Assembly: GCA_021789755.1 (NCBI GenBank)
Contig: JAJYJD010000116.1
Span: 1-10,348 of the forward strand
DNA from: Bacteroidota bacterium
Lineage (GTDB): Bacteria; Bacteroidota; Ignavibacteria; Kryptoniales; JAKASW01
Direction: 5' to 3'
Length of the DNA: 10,348 bases
A program made the position numbers and the translations under genes. Below, piece after piece: positions 1 to 6,799 of this stretch (position 1 is its first letter; every line of letters begins with the position of its first letter). The notes beneath the pieces are model-generated. The model saw nothing but the letters and a program-made list of their open reading frames with translations, ran no database searches and had not been told where the DNA came from.

Positions 1-835
1 GCCCCAGCCTGACCGCGACGATCTCTTTCGAGTCCCGCACGTAAATCAGGTTTTCCCCCGCGACGAAATAGAAATCGCTCATCGCGGTGTAGACTTTTCT
101 GTCCGCGATGTCTTCGAAGATCACCTTCCCGCCGCCGTCGAACACCATGACGTGCGAGTCGAACACTGCGATACCCTTCTCATCGGTACCCGCATTCGAA
201 TGAAAACCGATCACATCATTGCCTGCCACTGCCGGGATGAAAGTGGGATTCCTGGCATCGCCCGGAGGGGCTTTTCTCAGCCTGGTAAGTCGTTCGGGTG
301 TTATATCGTCGGCTATTTCCTCGATAAACGCGGGGAGAATGAAACCGCCTTGTGCCGGGCGGAGAGAGAGTTTCTCCGTCCTCGGGTCGTCGACCGAAAA
401 AGAGAACTTCTCACTGCCGGTCCGGTAATCGATTCCGACGACTTCTTCGGATTGAATTGTACTGCGCAGGCAGAAGACAACGTCGCCGGCCGCATTGAGA
501 TAAGAGAGTTCGTGATTTTCCCAGAGGATCTTACCGGTAAAAAGGTCGACCGCAAATATTTTTCCGGGGGTCGGCATGTCCGGCTTCACGAACTGATGGA
601 GGAGAAGCACGTCCCTGTAGATCGTGTTCATTATGACCCACCATGAGTCTTCCAGCCGGAGTCCTTGCCACAGCGGTGCACCGGAATTGATATCGATGCC
701 GGAATACTCGGCGAGCTTCGCATCCGTATCCCTGAGTTCTGCGGCAAGCACGCCGCTGCTCGGCAGAAGCCGCCAGACTTTCATATCCGTTCTGAGAGTC
801 CATGCCGGCTTGAGTTTCTTCCGGAAAAATTTCAT
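1..835 (-). CDS. DUF4905-like protein, 3' end outside the window
   Basis: An open frame runs without a stop from ATG at 835 to the left edge, giving 278 residues; the C-terminus is missing. The start follows AAGGTGG with about nine bases of spacing. There is no signal peptide, so a cytoplasmic location is likely. Near the N-terminus are WRLLPSSGVLAAELRDTD (21-38), SWWVIMN (64-70), LLLHQFVKPDMP (77-88) and a PQQ-propeller-like blade motif IFAVDLFTGKILWE (93-106). This order resembles DUF4905 proteins of Bacteroidota as I remember them; their function is unknown. Later stretches (FDGGGKVIFED at 232-242, FVAGENLIYVRDSKEIVAV at 258-276) continue the strand-turn-strand pattern of a beta-propeller. 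It is the last gene of a minus-strand run, 56 bp after the Asp-box protein, with a palindrome between them that overlaps its SD. The coding call is firm; the family name comes from memory of the pattern and is unconfirmed. Confidence 0.8.
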   Translation of the reverse strand, partial: MKFFRKKLKPAWTLRTDMKVWRLLPSSGVLAAELRDTDAKLAEYSGIDINSGAPLWQGLRLEDSWWVIMNTIYRDVLLLHQFVKPDMPTPGKIFAVDLFTGKILWENHELSYLNAAGDVVFCLRSTIQSEEVVGIDYRTGSEKFSFSVDDPRTEKLSLRPAQGGFILPAFIEEIADDITPERLTRLRKAPPGDARNPTFIPAVAGNDVIGFHSNAGTDEKGIAVFDSHVMVFDGGGKVIFEDIADRKVYTAMSDFYFVAGENLIYVRDSKEIVAVRLG

Positions 836-845
836 CTGCGATCCC

Positions 846-877
846 ACCTTGCGAAGGTCTGTAGACCTTCGCAAGGT
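846..877. repeat. Perfect palindrome, 15-bp arms with 2-nt centre
   Basis: Bases 846-860 (ACCTTGCGAAGGTCT) are exactly complementary to 863-877 with only GT between. On the minus strand it lies 14 bases after the stop of the Asp-box gene and ends ten bases before the start of the DUF4905-like gene. It could act as a transcript 3'-end stabiliser or attenuating hairpin, or be one copy of a dispersed palindromic repeat. No T-tract follows on either strand, so it is not a classical intrinsic terminator. When folded, the minus-strand RNA would sequester the AAGG part of the downstream gene's Shine-Dalgarno sequence. Confidence 0.85.
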
Positions 878-891
878 AGCTCCTTACTGAC

Positions 892-3360
892 CTACTTCAG
901 CAGGACCATCTTCCTGGTGATCGACGTTCCGCCGAACTCGATTCTGTAGAAGTACACTCCGCTCGGCAGACCTTTCGCATCAAACACGGCCAGGTGTGTT
1001 CCCTCGTTCTGGCGTTCGTTGACCAGTGTTTTCACTTCTCTGCCCAGTACATCATATACCTTCAAAGTGACATGACTTAACGCTGAAAGCTTATAGCTTA
1101 TCACTGTCGACGGATTGAACGGATTCGGATAGTTCTGGTTCAGCGCGAATTCCGATGGAGGTGTTGCCTGCGAAGCGATTCCGGTTACCAGGTTAACCTG
1201 CCATGCACCTCTTCCATGGGTGCCGACTCTGAGCACGTCTGAACTGTATTGAATCGCCAATCCGTCCACCACCGAGTTCGGGAGCCCGGTTCCGAACTGC
1301 GCCCAGTAAGCGCCGTTGTCCGTGGAGCGGTAAACGCCCGCATATGTCCCGGCATAAATGTATCCTGTAGTAGAATCGACAGCGATGATCTTGGTGGGCA
1401 CGTCTGCGAAGCCGTTCAAGGTGGAATCGAGTCCGACCCACGTCTGTCCGTAATCGGTTGTCCTCAAGACGTGGTTGGTCAGTCCCACCAGAACGGCCAG
1501 ATAAGCCGTACCTTTGTGGGTGGGATCTGCGGTGATCCGGCAGAAATTCGTGCCTGTAGGAAGATTTGCCGTTATGTTGTTCCAGCTGGTTCCGCTGTCT
1601 GTGCTGACAAAGAGGAAGCAGCTGTCGGCCCCGCGATATCCGCTTATCCCGGCGTAGATGACATTCCCTTCAACCGGCGATATCGACATCGTCGAGAACA
1701 GGTCGCTGGAAGATTTCAGGTCGCCTGTCAACGCGGTCCAGCTGCTCCCGCCGTTCGTGGATTTGTAAATCTTGCTTGTGGCTGTATAAAGGACGTTGTC
1801 GCTGGTCGGGTCCATGACAAAGGGCGTTAGCCAGTAACCCTGTCCGTTGATTCCGCTGGTTATCTGACCGAAGTTCGATCCACCGTTTGTCGATTTCAAC
1901 AGCGCACCGTTGACGTATTCACTATAGATGATATTCGAATTCGTCGGGTCAACAAGGCAATATCCCCCGTCACCTACGTAGATTTCATTCCAAGTAGAGG
2001 AGGGCTGAGTATTCGACTCGATGCCATTGTCCTGAGTACCGCCGAAGGTAAATGAGGGGTCTTGCGGAGATACGGCTATGTCGTAAAATTGAATTGTCTG
2101 GAAGGTTGAGTTGCAGTTCGTGAATGAAGTCGAGCCGTCGGTGGTTTTCCAGACGCCGCCGTCGTTACCTATGTAGAAGGTCGAGCCGCTGCCGTTGGCG
2201 AAGGCGATAGCATGCTGGTCGACATGGATATTCTTTCCGTTAGGTGTGCCGTATCCGTTCGTGAGGTTTGTCCAGGTGTTTCCTCCATCCGACGATCTCC
2301 AGAAGTCGATTCCGCCGACATAAACAATGGCAGGGTTCGTCGGGTCCACCGCGATGACGTTGTTGTAATATCCCTGGGTACCTCCGAAATCGGTCTTGCT
2401 GCTGACCGATGGGAGCGGCGACCATGAAGCGCCGCCATTCGTCGACGTGTACACCCGGTCCGTGTCGACGGCTGAATTCGTTGGATTGGTGCCGTGGATC
2501 GCCGCGTACAGAACCTGATCGTTGCTCGGTGCGATCGCAAGAGATATCCTCCCCATCTGGTTCGCAGGCGGAAGCCCGTTCTTCAGCCAGGACCAGGTTG
2601 CTCCCCCATCGGTGGATTCGTGAATGCCGTAGCTGCTGCTGTCGCCGTACCAAACACTACCATAAGAAACGTAAATGAGATCGGGGTTTTGCGGATCTAC
2701 AACGATATCATCGACGGCTCCGTGCGCCAGATTGAGTTCGCTCCATGTGTTTCCAGCATCCGTGGTCTTGTAAAGGTCATAGAACCCGCAAGCATACACG
2801 ACATTGCTGTTGGAGGGAGCAACTACGATTTTGCCTGTGTAATAAATTCCGTATCCCGGGAGCGACATCTGAGTCCAGGACGATCCGCCGTCGGTGGACT
2901 TGAAAATTCCGGTCCCAGGATAACTATCGATAGAGAAGTTCAGTTCTCCTGTGCCATAATAGACAACTTGTGGGTTGTTGGGGTCGACAGCGACCGCTCC
3001 CGAGGAGAGACGGGGGAAGTTGTCAGTCAGGGGCGTCCAGCTCGAACCTCCATCCGTAGTTTTCCAGAGTCCTCCGTCCGCCGCGCCGGCGTAAACTACG
3101 CTGCTGTTTGTCGGATCGACAGCCAGGCATGTTACTCTTCCGGATACGTTAGCGTAGTAACTGCTTTGCATCGGATCAGGTCCGATCCCGGACCATATGA
3201 AGGAGCTGGACTGAGCCTTGAAGAGCCCCCCAGGCTGAATGTATGGCATGGATTTCATTTCCCATTTGTACGGCTTGTCCAATTTGATTGCACCGCGGTC
3301 ACGGTCCTGAGCCTGTGCGAAGCCGGCAAGAACGATCAGAAGAAATAAGGTTCTTCTCAT
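892..3360 (-). CDS. Secreted Asp-box (BNR/sortilin-like) repeat protein with T9SS C-terminal sorting domain
   Basis: This 822-residue protein is complete. Residues 1-18 form a signal peptide (MRRTLFLLIVLAGFAQAQ). The body carries about twelve Asp-box motifs (S/T-x-D/N-x-G-x-S/T-W) starting near 101, 155, 199, 249, 306, 356, 406, 490, 534, 586, 634 and 679. Those at 406 and 490 have F in place of W. Many are preceded by xVDPxNxxxVYxG strands, as in sialidase/sortilin (VPS10-like) beta-propellers. VGTHGRGAW (712-720) closes the propeller region. Residues 738-822 are a typical type IX secretion tail: NYPNPFNPST (743-752), VYDVLGREV (768-776), LPSGVYFYRI (798-807) and a basic end ITRKMVLLK. The protein should cross the inner membrane by Sec and the outer membrane by T9SS. 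No glycosidase active site is evident, so a binding or adhesion role is as likely as enzymatic activity. AGGGAG lies nine bases before the ATG, which directly abuts the previous gene's TAA. Confidence 0.93.
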   Translation of the reverse strand: MRRTLFLLIVLAGFAQAQDRDRGAIKLDKPYKWEMKSMPYIQPGGLFKAQSSSFIWSGIGPDPMQSSYYANVSGRVTCLAVDPTNSSVVYAGAADGGLWKTTDGGSSWTPLTDNFPRLSSGAVAVDPNNPQVVYYGTGELNFSIDSYPGTGIFKSTDGGSSWTQMSLPGYGIYYTGKIVVAPSNSNVVYACGFYDLYKTTDAGNTWSELNLAHGAVDDIVVDPQNPDLIYVSYGSVWYGDSSSYGIHESTDGGATWSWLKNGLPPANQMGRISLAIAPSNDQVLYAAIHGTNPTNSAVDTDRVYTSTNGGASWSPLPSVSSKTDFGGTQGYYNNVIAVDPTNPAIVYVGGIDFWRSSDGGNTWTNLTNGYGTPNGKNIHVDQHAIAFANGSGSTFYIGNDGGVWKTTDGSTSFTNCNSTFQTIQFYDIAVSPQDPSFTFGGTQDNGIESNTQPSSTWNEIYVGDGGYCLVDPTNSNIIYSEYVNGALLKSTNGGSNFGQITSGINGQGYWLTPFVMDPTSDNVLYTATSKIYKSTNGGSSWTALTGDLKSSSDLFSTMSISPVEGNVIYAGISGYRGADSCFLFVSTDSGTSWNNITANLPTGTNFCRITADPTHKGTAYLAVLVGLTNHVLRTTDYGQTWVGLDSTLNGFADVPTKIIAVDSTTGYIYAGTYAGVYRSTDNGAYWAQFGTGLPNSVVDGLAIQYSSDVLRVGTHGRGAWQVNLVTGIASQATPPSEFALNQNYPNPFNPSTVISYKLSALSHVTLKVYDVLGREVKTLVNERQNEGTHLAVFDAKGLPSGVYFYRIEFGGTSITRKMVLLK

Positions 3361-3756
3361 TTAGTTTACTCCCTGTGGTTTTTCAATCATCTTCGTCCCC
3401 TCGACGTTCACGAAGAATTGTTCTTTGTATACTTTGTTACGACATGAATTCAAAAGGATAGTATGCGGTGTAGAACCGACTTTGAGATCGGTTCCCCATT
3501 CAATTATGTACCATCTTCCTTCGAGCCGAAGATCCTTCCTCACTGAAATGTCCGGTAGACAGAGACCGACTTCGGACGAATCGATGCTCGCGTCGCGTAG
3601 TTCGTATGGAGAGTAGATAAAGATGCGCATTGTCGTGTGGCGGATGCCGGGCATCTCTATGTGGTTCAGTTTCACCAGGTGCTTCCCGTTGTAATAAAAC
3701 ACTTGCGGTTGTCTTGGCTGGGATGTCAGAACCAGCAAAACGAAAAGTAAGTTCAT
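3361..3756 (-). CDS. Small putative exported protein, unknown function
   Basis: This is a 131-residue protein if started at ATG 3756. That start is preceded by a strong purine-rich SD (GAGGGAGAGG) and opens directly with a hydrophobic stretch, MNLLFVLLVLTSQ, that looks like a short signal peptide. A TTG six codons upstream would place the SD inside the gene and is less likely. The mature part has no motif I recognise. It contains a VFYYNGKHLVKLNHIEMPGIRH region, a central IFIYSPYELRD segment, WYIIEWGTDLKVG, and two cysteines (one in LCLPD, one in LNSCRNK) that could pair if exported. It is the first gene of the minus-strand run. Its stop codon is immediately followed by the ATG of the T9SS cargo gene, so the two are probably translationally coupled. 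That suggests a related envelope role, but this is inference. Confidence 0.72.
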   Translation of the reverse strand: MNLLFVLLVLTSQPRQPQVFYYNGKHLVKLNHIEMPGIRHTTMRIFIYSPYELRDASIDSSEVGLCLPDISVRKDLRLEGRWYIIEWGTDLKVGSTPHTILLNSCRNKVYKEQFFVNVEGTKMIEKPQGVN

Positions 3757-3802
3757 TCCTCTCCCTCTGTTCAACTAATAGTAATGATTGAGTGTCTAAA
3801 AG

Positions 3803-3815
3803 CAAATGTCATTTG
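3803..3815. promoter_or_regulatory. Short palindrome in the divergent intergenic region, possible operator
   Basis: CAAATG and CATTTG flank a single T, forming a perfect 13-base dyad 46 bases upstream of the start at 3756, in the 230-bp gap between divergent transcripts. Position and symmetry would suit a repressor site for the minus-strand operon. A dyad this short can arise by chance, and I found no convincing -35/-10 pair that fixes the promoter. Confidence 0.25.
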
Positions 3816-3986
3816 TCTCAATGAAGTTCCATCGCCCGGGCACGTAGAGCGTGTAAGAGCATGAGAAGGCAAGGCTGAAAGGGACTTGCATTTTCCATTT
3901 AGTTGCTGTTACTTAGTCCGCGCAAAATCAAAAAGACACAACAAATTAGGCCAAACAGAAGGTTTTTCCGAAGGATTTTTTAGAAG

Positions 3987-4979
3987 ATGACCAGGGTTCA
4001 ACTGCAGGAAACACTCGAAAAACTCAAATATTTGGATGTTCCGATATCCGAATTATCACCCAAGATAAACGGCACTCTTTTGAGGCTTATAAGACAGGTT
4101 GAGGCGGAAGTAGCCAGAAAACACATAAAATTCCGGCCTGAATACTACTTTGGAACGGGTTGGGGATGCGTCGATAAAAGCATCTCAATCGAGATACCGT
4201 TCTGGTTTCAGAACGAGACGCTGATGGGGCTCGAAGACGAGATGGCGTACGACGGCGTCGAGGATGAGAGCGAAATAAAAATGGGATTGCGCCATGAGTT
4301 CGGACACGCGATCAACTACGCTTACAGGCTGTACCTCGATCCGGAGTGGAAGAAATTGTTCGGGAACATCAACAGGAAATACAGGGACTACTACCGGATC
4401 AATCCATGGAGCAAGCGGCATGTGAAACACCTGCCCGACTATTATGCGCAGAAGCATCCGGACGAGGATTGGGCCGAAACATTCGCGGTCTGGCTGACCC
4501 CGATGAGCGCCTGGCGGGACATATATGGAAAGACTCCCGCCATCAAGAAGCTCCTCTATGTCGAGAAGAAGATGAAAGAGATCGCGCGCAAAGAGCCGGT
4601 CAACACGCGGATCCGGCGCGATGTGCCGATAGAGAAAGTGCGGATGGCCATCCGCGAATTCTACGGCGCGGACTACGAGGATGTCAGCCCGTCCGATCAG
4701 CTCCTCGAAGATATTGACGCGATGAAAAGGATATTCCCGAACGGGTTCAAGACGAAGAGGAATCTCCGCGACGCCTGGAAGCTGGTGCACAAATTCTCTC
4801 CGCTTCTCATCGACAGGCTTTCCGGCGAGCTGCACATACCACTTCAGTCCGGCAGAAAAGTGATCCATGCGCTGGAGAGCATTTGCAGGACGTACGATCT
4901 CAAGACCCGCCAGGGAGACGAGGACGAAAAGATAATCGGTATATCGATGTATCTTTCCAAGAAATTCAGCCAGGATTAG
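3987..4979 (+). CDS. Putative zinc-binding metallopeptidase (HEFGH), Peptidase_Mx-like
   Basis: This 330-residue protein has no signal peptide or membrane segment and is probably cytoplasmic. It contains the zinc-peptidase motif HEFGH (103-107), giving H103 and H107 as ligands and E104 as the general base. A downstream acidic segment, DEDWAETFAVW (159-169), likely supplies the third ligand (E164). This HEFGH plus late WAETFA arrangement resembles the 'putative zinc-binding metallopeptidase' family of uncharacterised bacterial proteins. Upstream lies an aromatic/glycine segment, YYFGTGWGCVD (53-63). The C-terminal third (about 210-330) is charged and helical, with no motif I recognise. The substrate is unknown. 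ATG at 3987 follows AAGGA at 3971-3975 with an 11-base gap, a little long but usable. The stop is three bases before yggS, implying one transcript. Confidence 0.85.
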   Translation: MTRVQLQETLEKLKYLDVPISELSPKINGTLLRLIRQVEAEVARKHIKFRPEYYFGTGWGCVDKSISIEIPFWFQNETLMGLEDEMAYDGVEDESEIKMGLRHEFGHAINYAYRLYLDPEWKKLFGNINRKYRDYYRINPWSKRHVKHLPDYYAQKHPDEDWAETFAVWLTPMSAWRDIYGKTPAIKKLLYVEKKMKEIARKEPVNTRIRRDVPIEKVRMAIREFYGADYEDVSPSDQLLEDIDAMKRIFPNGFKTKRNLRDAWKLVHKFSPLLIDRLSGELHIPLQSGRKVIHALESICRTYDLKTRQGDEDEKIIGISMYLSKKFSQD

Positions 4980-4982
4980 TCA

Positions 4983-5717
4983 TTGGGGATTGCGGAAAAC
5001 GCTGCGGATATAAGCCGGAGAGTTTCCGAAGCACTTCAGAGGTCGGGCGACCCTTCGCGCGAAGTGAAGATCGTCGCCGTATCGAAAACATTTCCCGCCG
5101 CAAGGATTTCCGAGGCAATGGATGCCGGGCTCTTCAGGTTCGGCGAGAACCGCGTGCAGGACATCGCGTCCAAGTATGACGAACTTCGCGACCGGAAGAC
5201 GGTCCGGATCCAGCGGGCCAAGTCTGCACCTGTCGAGTGGCATTTCATAGGTCATCTGCAGACAAACAAGATAAAGAGACTCCTCGACGTTCCAACCAGA
5301 TATATCCATTCCGTCGATCGGATCGAGGTCGCTGTCGAGCTTGACCGCCAGCTGCAGAAGCGCGGTGAGTCGAGAGACATTCTTGTTGAGGTCAATACTT
5401 CCGGCGAAGCGAGCAAGAGCGGAGCGGTGCCGGAGAAAGCGCTCGGATTGGTGCGGGAAATTGCGAAGTTCGGTACGATGAGGGTCAAGGGTTTGATGAC
5501 GATAGGCGCGCTGACAGATGATGAAGGTCTGGTGCGCGGGTGTTTTTCGAAGCTGAGGGAATTATTTCTGAATGCCCGCGAAGAGGGGATTGACGGCGTT
5601 GAAATGGTCGAGCTCTCGATGGGAATGTCGGGTGATTACGAAATCGCGGTCGAAGAAGGGGCAACGATGATCAGGATCGGTACGGCGATATTCGGGGAGA
5701 GAGCGAACAGGGAGTGA
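4983..5717 (+). CDS. yggS: YggS/PLPBP-family pyridoxal-phosphate homeostasis protein
   Basis: This 244-residue protein matches the PLP-binding YggS/PROSC family along its length. Landmarks are IVAVSKTFP (30-38) with the PLP lysine K35, FGENRVQD (53-60), WHFIGHLQTNK (86-96), VEVNTSGEASKSG (135-147), KGLMTIGAL (169-177), LSMGMSGDYEIAV (211-223) and RIGTAIFG (231-238). The family is a single-domain TIM-barrel protein that binds PLP without known catalysis and buffers vitamin B6 and amino-acid metabolism in the cytoplasm. The start must precede K35, and the first in-frame ATG is residue 46, so TTG at 4983 is chosen. AGGA at 4972-4975, inside the end of the peptidase gene, is seven bases away. A short charged insertion, DRKTVRIQRAKSAP (70-83), makes it slightly longer than the usual roughly 230 residues. 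Confidence 0.95.
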   Translation: MGIAENAADISRRVSEALQRSGDPSREVKIVAVSKTFPAARISEAMDAGLFRFGENRVQDIASKYDELRDRKTVRIQRAKSAPVEWHFIGHLQTNKIKRLLDVPTRYIHSVDRIEVAVELDRQLQKRGESRDILVEVNTSGEASKSGAVPEKALGLVREIAKFGTMRVKGLMTIGALTDDEGLVRGCFSKLRELFLNAREEGIDGVEMVELSMGMSGDYEIAVEEGATMIRIGTAIFGERANRE

Positions 5718-6068
5718 GTCCAGGGGTGCTTTAGAAGGTTAAACGGAGATCCACAGAGTCAGAAGAGAGAGATCCACGGAGGAGTTATTTTTCCCTGTGG
5801 AACTTGTGTCTTGTCTCCGTGTCGCTCGTATGTTTTGTATCGACAAGGATTCAACAAAGATATACGTTAGCATAATCATGGGAGATTTCGTTCGTGTGCG
5901 ATGGGGCACAGACCTCGTCACTGAGACTGCTACTCTCGATTATCGTACAATCAGGCATAGGAGCAACTGAAGAAGCTGTCTCGAATGATTCGAGTCAACA
6001 AAGTGATTGCTTGCAATTATTACATAGGTATTCTTGGGTTATGAGACCCCTGCAATCGCCGGCCTGCG
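5718..6068. other. Noncoding stretch after yggS
   Basis: These 351 bp lie between yggS and the tRNA terminator. Apart from the inverted repeat at 5743-5820 I see no gene. The small open frames here lack ribosome binding sites and recognisable protein features. No clear intrinsic terminator follows yggS unless the repeat serves that role. Confidence 0.6.
5743..5820. repeat. Imperfect inverted repeat of the CACAGAG/CACGGAG type
   Basis: Two near-identical direct units, AGATCCACAGAG (5747-5758) and AGATCCACGGAG (5770-5781), occupy the left side. The right side carries complements: CTGTGG (5795-5800) pairs with CCACAG (5751-5756), and TCTCCGT (5814-5820) pairs with ACGGAGA (5743-5749). The whole would fold into a long interrupted hairpin. 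Similar 'ACCACGGAGACACAGAG'-style intergenic repeats occur in several bacterial phyla, from general knowledge. It starts 26 bp after the yggS stop. Confidence 0.55.
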
Positions 6069-6102
6069 AAAAAAAATCCCGCAAATCACTTCTCTGCGGG
6101 AT
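6069..6102 (-). terminator. Intrinsic terminator of the tRNA-Asp transcript
   Basis: On the minus strand, ATCCCGCA (complement of 6095-6102) and TGCGGGAT (complement of 6076-6083) form a perfect eight-pair stem around an 11-base loop. It is followed by a run of eight T (6069-6076 read in reverse, the last base shared with the stem). It begins four bases after the encoded CCA end of the tRNA. Confidence 0.9.
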
Positions 6103-6106
6103 TAAA

Positions 6107-6184
6107 TGGCGGGGTTGACGAGGCTCGAACTCGCGACCTCCTGCGTGACAGGCAGGCGCTCTAACCAAACTGAGCTACAACCCC
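6107..6184 (-). tRNA. tRNA-Asp (anticodon GTC)
   Basis: A full cloverleaf is visible on the minus strand. The acceptor GGGGTTG pairs with CAACCCC, discriminator G is typical of Asp tRNAs, and CCA is encoded (6107-6109). The D arm is GCTC...GAGC, the anticodon stem CCTGC/GCAGG encloses loop CTGTCAC with anticodon GTC (6147-6149), and the T arm is GCGAG-TTCGAGC-CTCGT with one G-T wobble. It is a stand-alone gene with its own terminator. It borders IS remnants, in keeping with tRNA genes being common landing sites, though no attachment-site duplication is visible. Confidence 0.97.
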
Positions 6185-6269
6185 ATTGAATCTGGGTCAC
6201 TTTCAAAGAATCTCGCGGCCTGTCTTCCTGACTCTACTCTAACTGTTAGATGTTACTGCCGCACGTCTC

Positions 6270-6298
6270 AATTTATCCAACGTTGACTCGAGTTTCAA
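6270..6298 (-). promoter_or_regulatory. Possible sigma-70-type promoter for tRNA-Asp
   Basis: On the minus strand TTGAAA (6293-6298) and TAAATT (6270-6275) are separated by 17 bases, about 85 bases before the mature tRNA 5' end. The hexamers match the consensus at 5/6 and 4/6. The leader would be fairly long, and no alternative promoter closer to the tRNA is obvious. Confidence 0.35.
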
Positions 6299-6578
6299 GG
6301 GGCCTTTTTGTGGCGTAAGTGGCAGTTCTTACCGATCTGCCCCAAGATCATATTTATTATGCCATGAAGCACCACCGCCCAGTACCCCGAAAAACTCTTC
6401 CCCCAAAGAAATCCCGGATCCACATGCCCGGCCGGCTTTAGTTCGAAGGACCCTGCGTACGAGGACCCTCCTTAAAGATTTCTGTGATGGGACCATTAGG
6501 AAAATTAGCTCACTCAATTACCGGCCTCAAGCAAGAAAGATTTCGTAATCGGTTGAACGTGCCTATCTAAAAGCACAG
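6299..6578. other. Noncoding or decayed DNA upstream of the IS3 remnant
   Basis: I see no supportable gene here. One 62-codon minus-strand open frame (6329-6517) has no ribosome binding site or recognisable protein pattern. Around 6447-6472 the heptamer GGACCCT occurs twice, flanking the palindrome CGTACG, and CCGGCCGG lies just upstream, so this may be a fragment of a structured element. In the frame of the IS3 scrap a stop occurs at 6546-6548, so transposase homology is lost somewhere between there and about 6579. Confidence 0.4.
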
Positions 6579-6743
6579 GAATGTTTGAACGAACACTGGT
6601 TCCTTTCTCTGGAAGATGCGCGGCAGAAGATCGAAGCATGGAGACTCCAATACAACTCCGAACGACCCCACAGTGCACTGAACTACCAGACGCCGGAGGA
6701 ATTCATCAACCTAATCGAACGACGAAGGACAGCAGTCACTTGA
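6579..6743 (+). pseudogene. IS3-family transposase OrfB, C-terminal remnant
   Basis: This 54-codon fragment ends in TGA. It reads ECLNEHWFLSLEDARQKIEAW followed by the hallmark YNSERPHSALNYQTPEEF, the invariant C-terminal signature of IS3-family integrase-like transposases (rve/DDE superfamily). The three catalytic acidic residues lie upstream in intact proteins and are absent here. No ribosome binding site or plausible start remains, so it cannot produce an active transposase. A terminal repeat follows 31 bases after the stop, as expected at the right end of such an element. Confidence 0.88.
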
Positions 6744-6773
6744 CATTAACCACGATTTTGTTCTTATTCGATT

Positions 6774-6798
6774 TGGATCAAAAATGGGGAGCAGTTCA
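6774..6798 (+). repeat. Right terminal inverted repeat of the IS3-family remnant
   Basis: Read from the outside inward (minus strand) the sequence begins TGAACTGCTCCCCATTTTTG. It has the TGA...TCA terminus and C-rich subterminal block typical of IS3 elements, and it sits just after the OrfB stop. The matching left end is not in the window. Confidence 0.6.
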
Positions 6799-6799
6799 A

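Noticed and set aside
152..646. Plus-strand 164-codon open frame
   Set aside because: It is antisense to the DUF4905-like frame, which has an SD, family-like motifs and an unbroken 278 codons; the plus frame resembles nothing.
2494..3348. Plus-strand 284-codon open frame
   Set aside because: It is the mirror of the Asp-box gene; long antisense frames are expected opposite GC-rich repetitive coding DNA, and it has no recognisable protein features.
892..3360. CRISPR-like periodicity from the repeated Asp-box codons
   Set aside because: The roughly 150-bp spaced similarity is protein-level repetition inside one open frame, with variable spacing and no conserved palindromic repeat unit.
4185..4868. 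Minus-strand 227-codon open frame
   Set aside because: It is antisense to the HEFGH peptidase, whose motifs and start context are convincing.
5894..6118. Plus-strand 74-codon open frame running into the tRNA
   Set aside because: It overlaps the terminator and the 3' end of tRNA-Asp, has no SD and no protein-like pattern.
6329..6517. Possible group II intron fragment
   Set aside because: The GGACCCT/CGTACG pattern superficially recalls intron structure, but no domain V hairpin or reverse-transcriptase sequence is visible.
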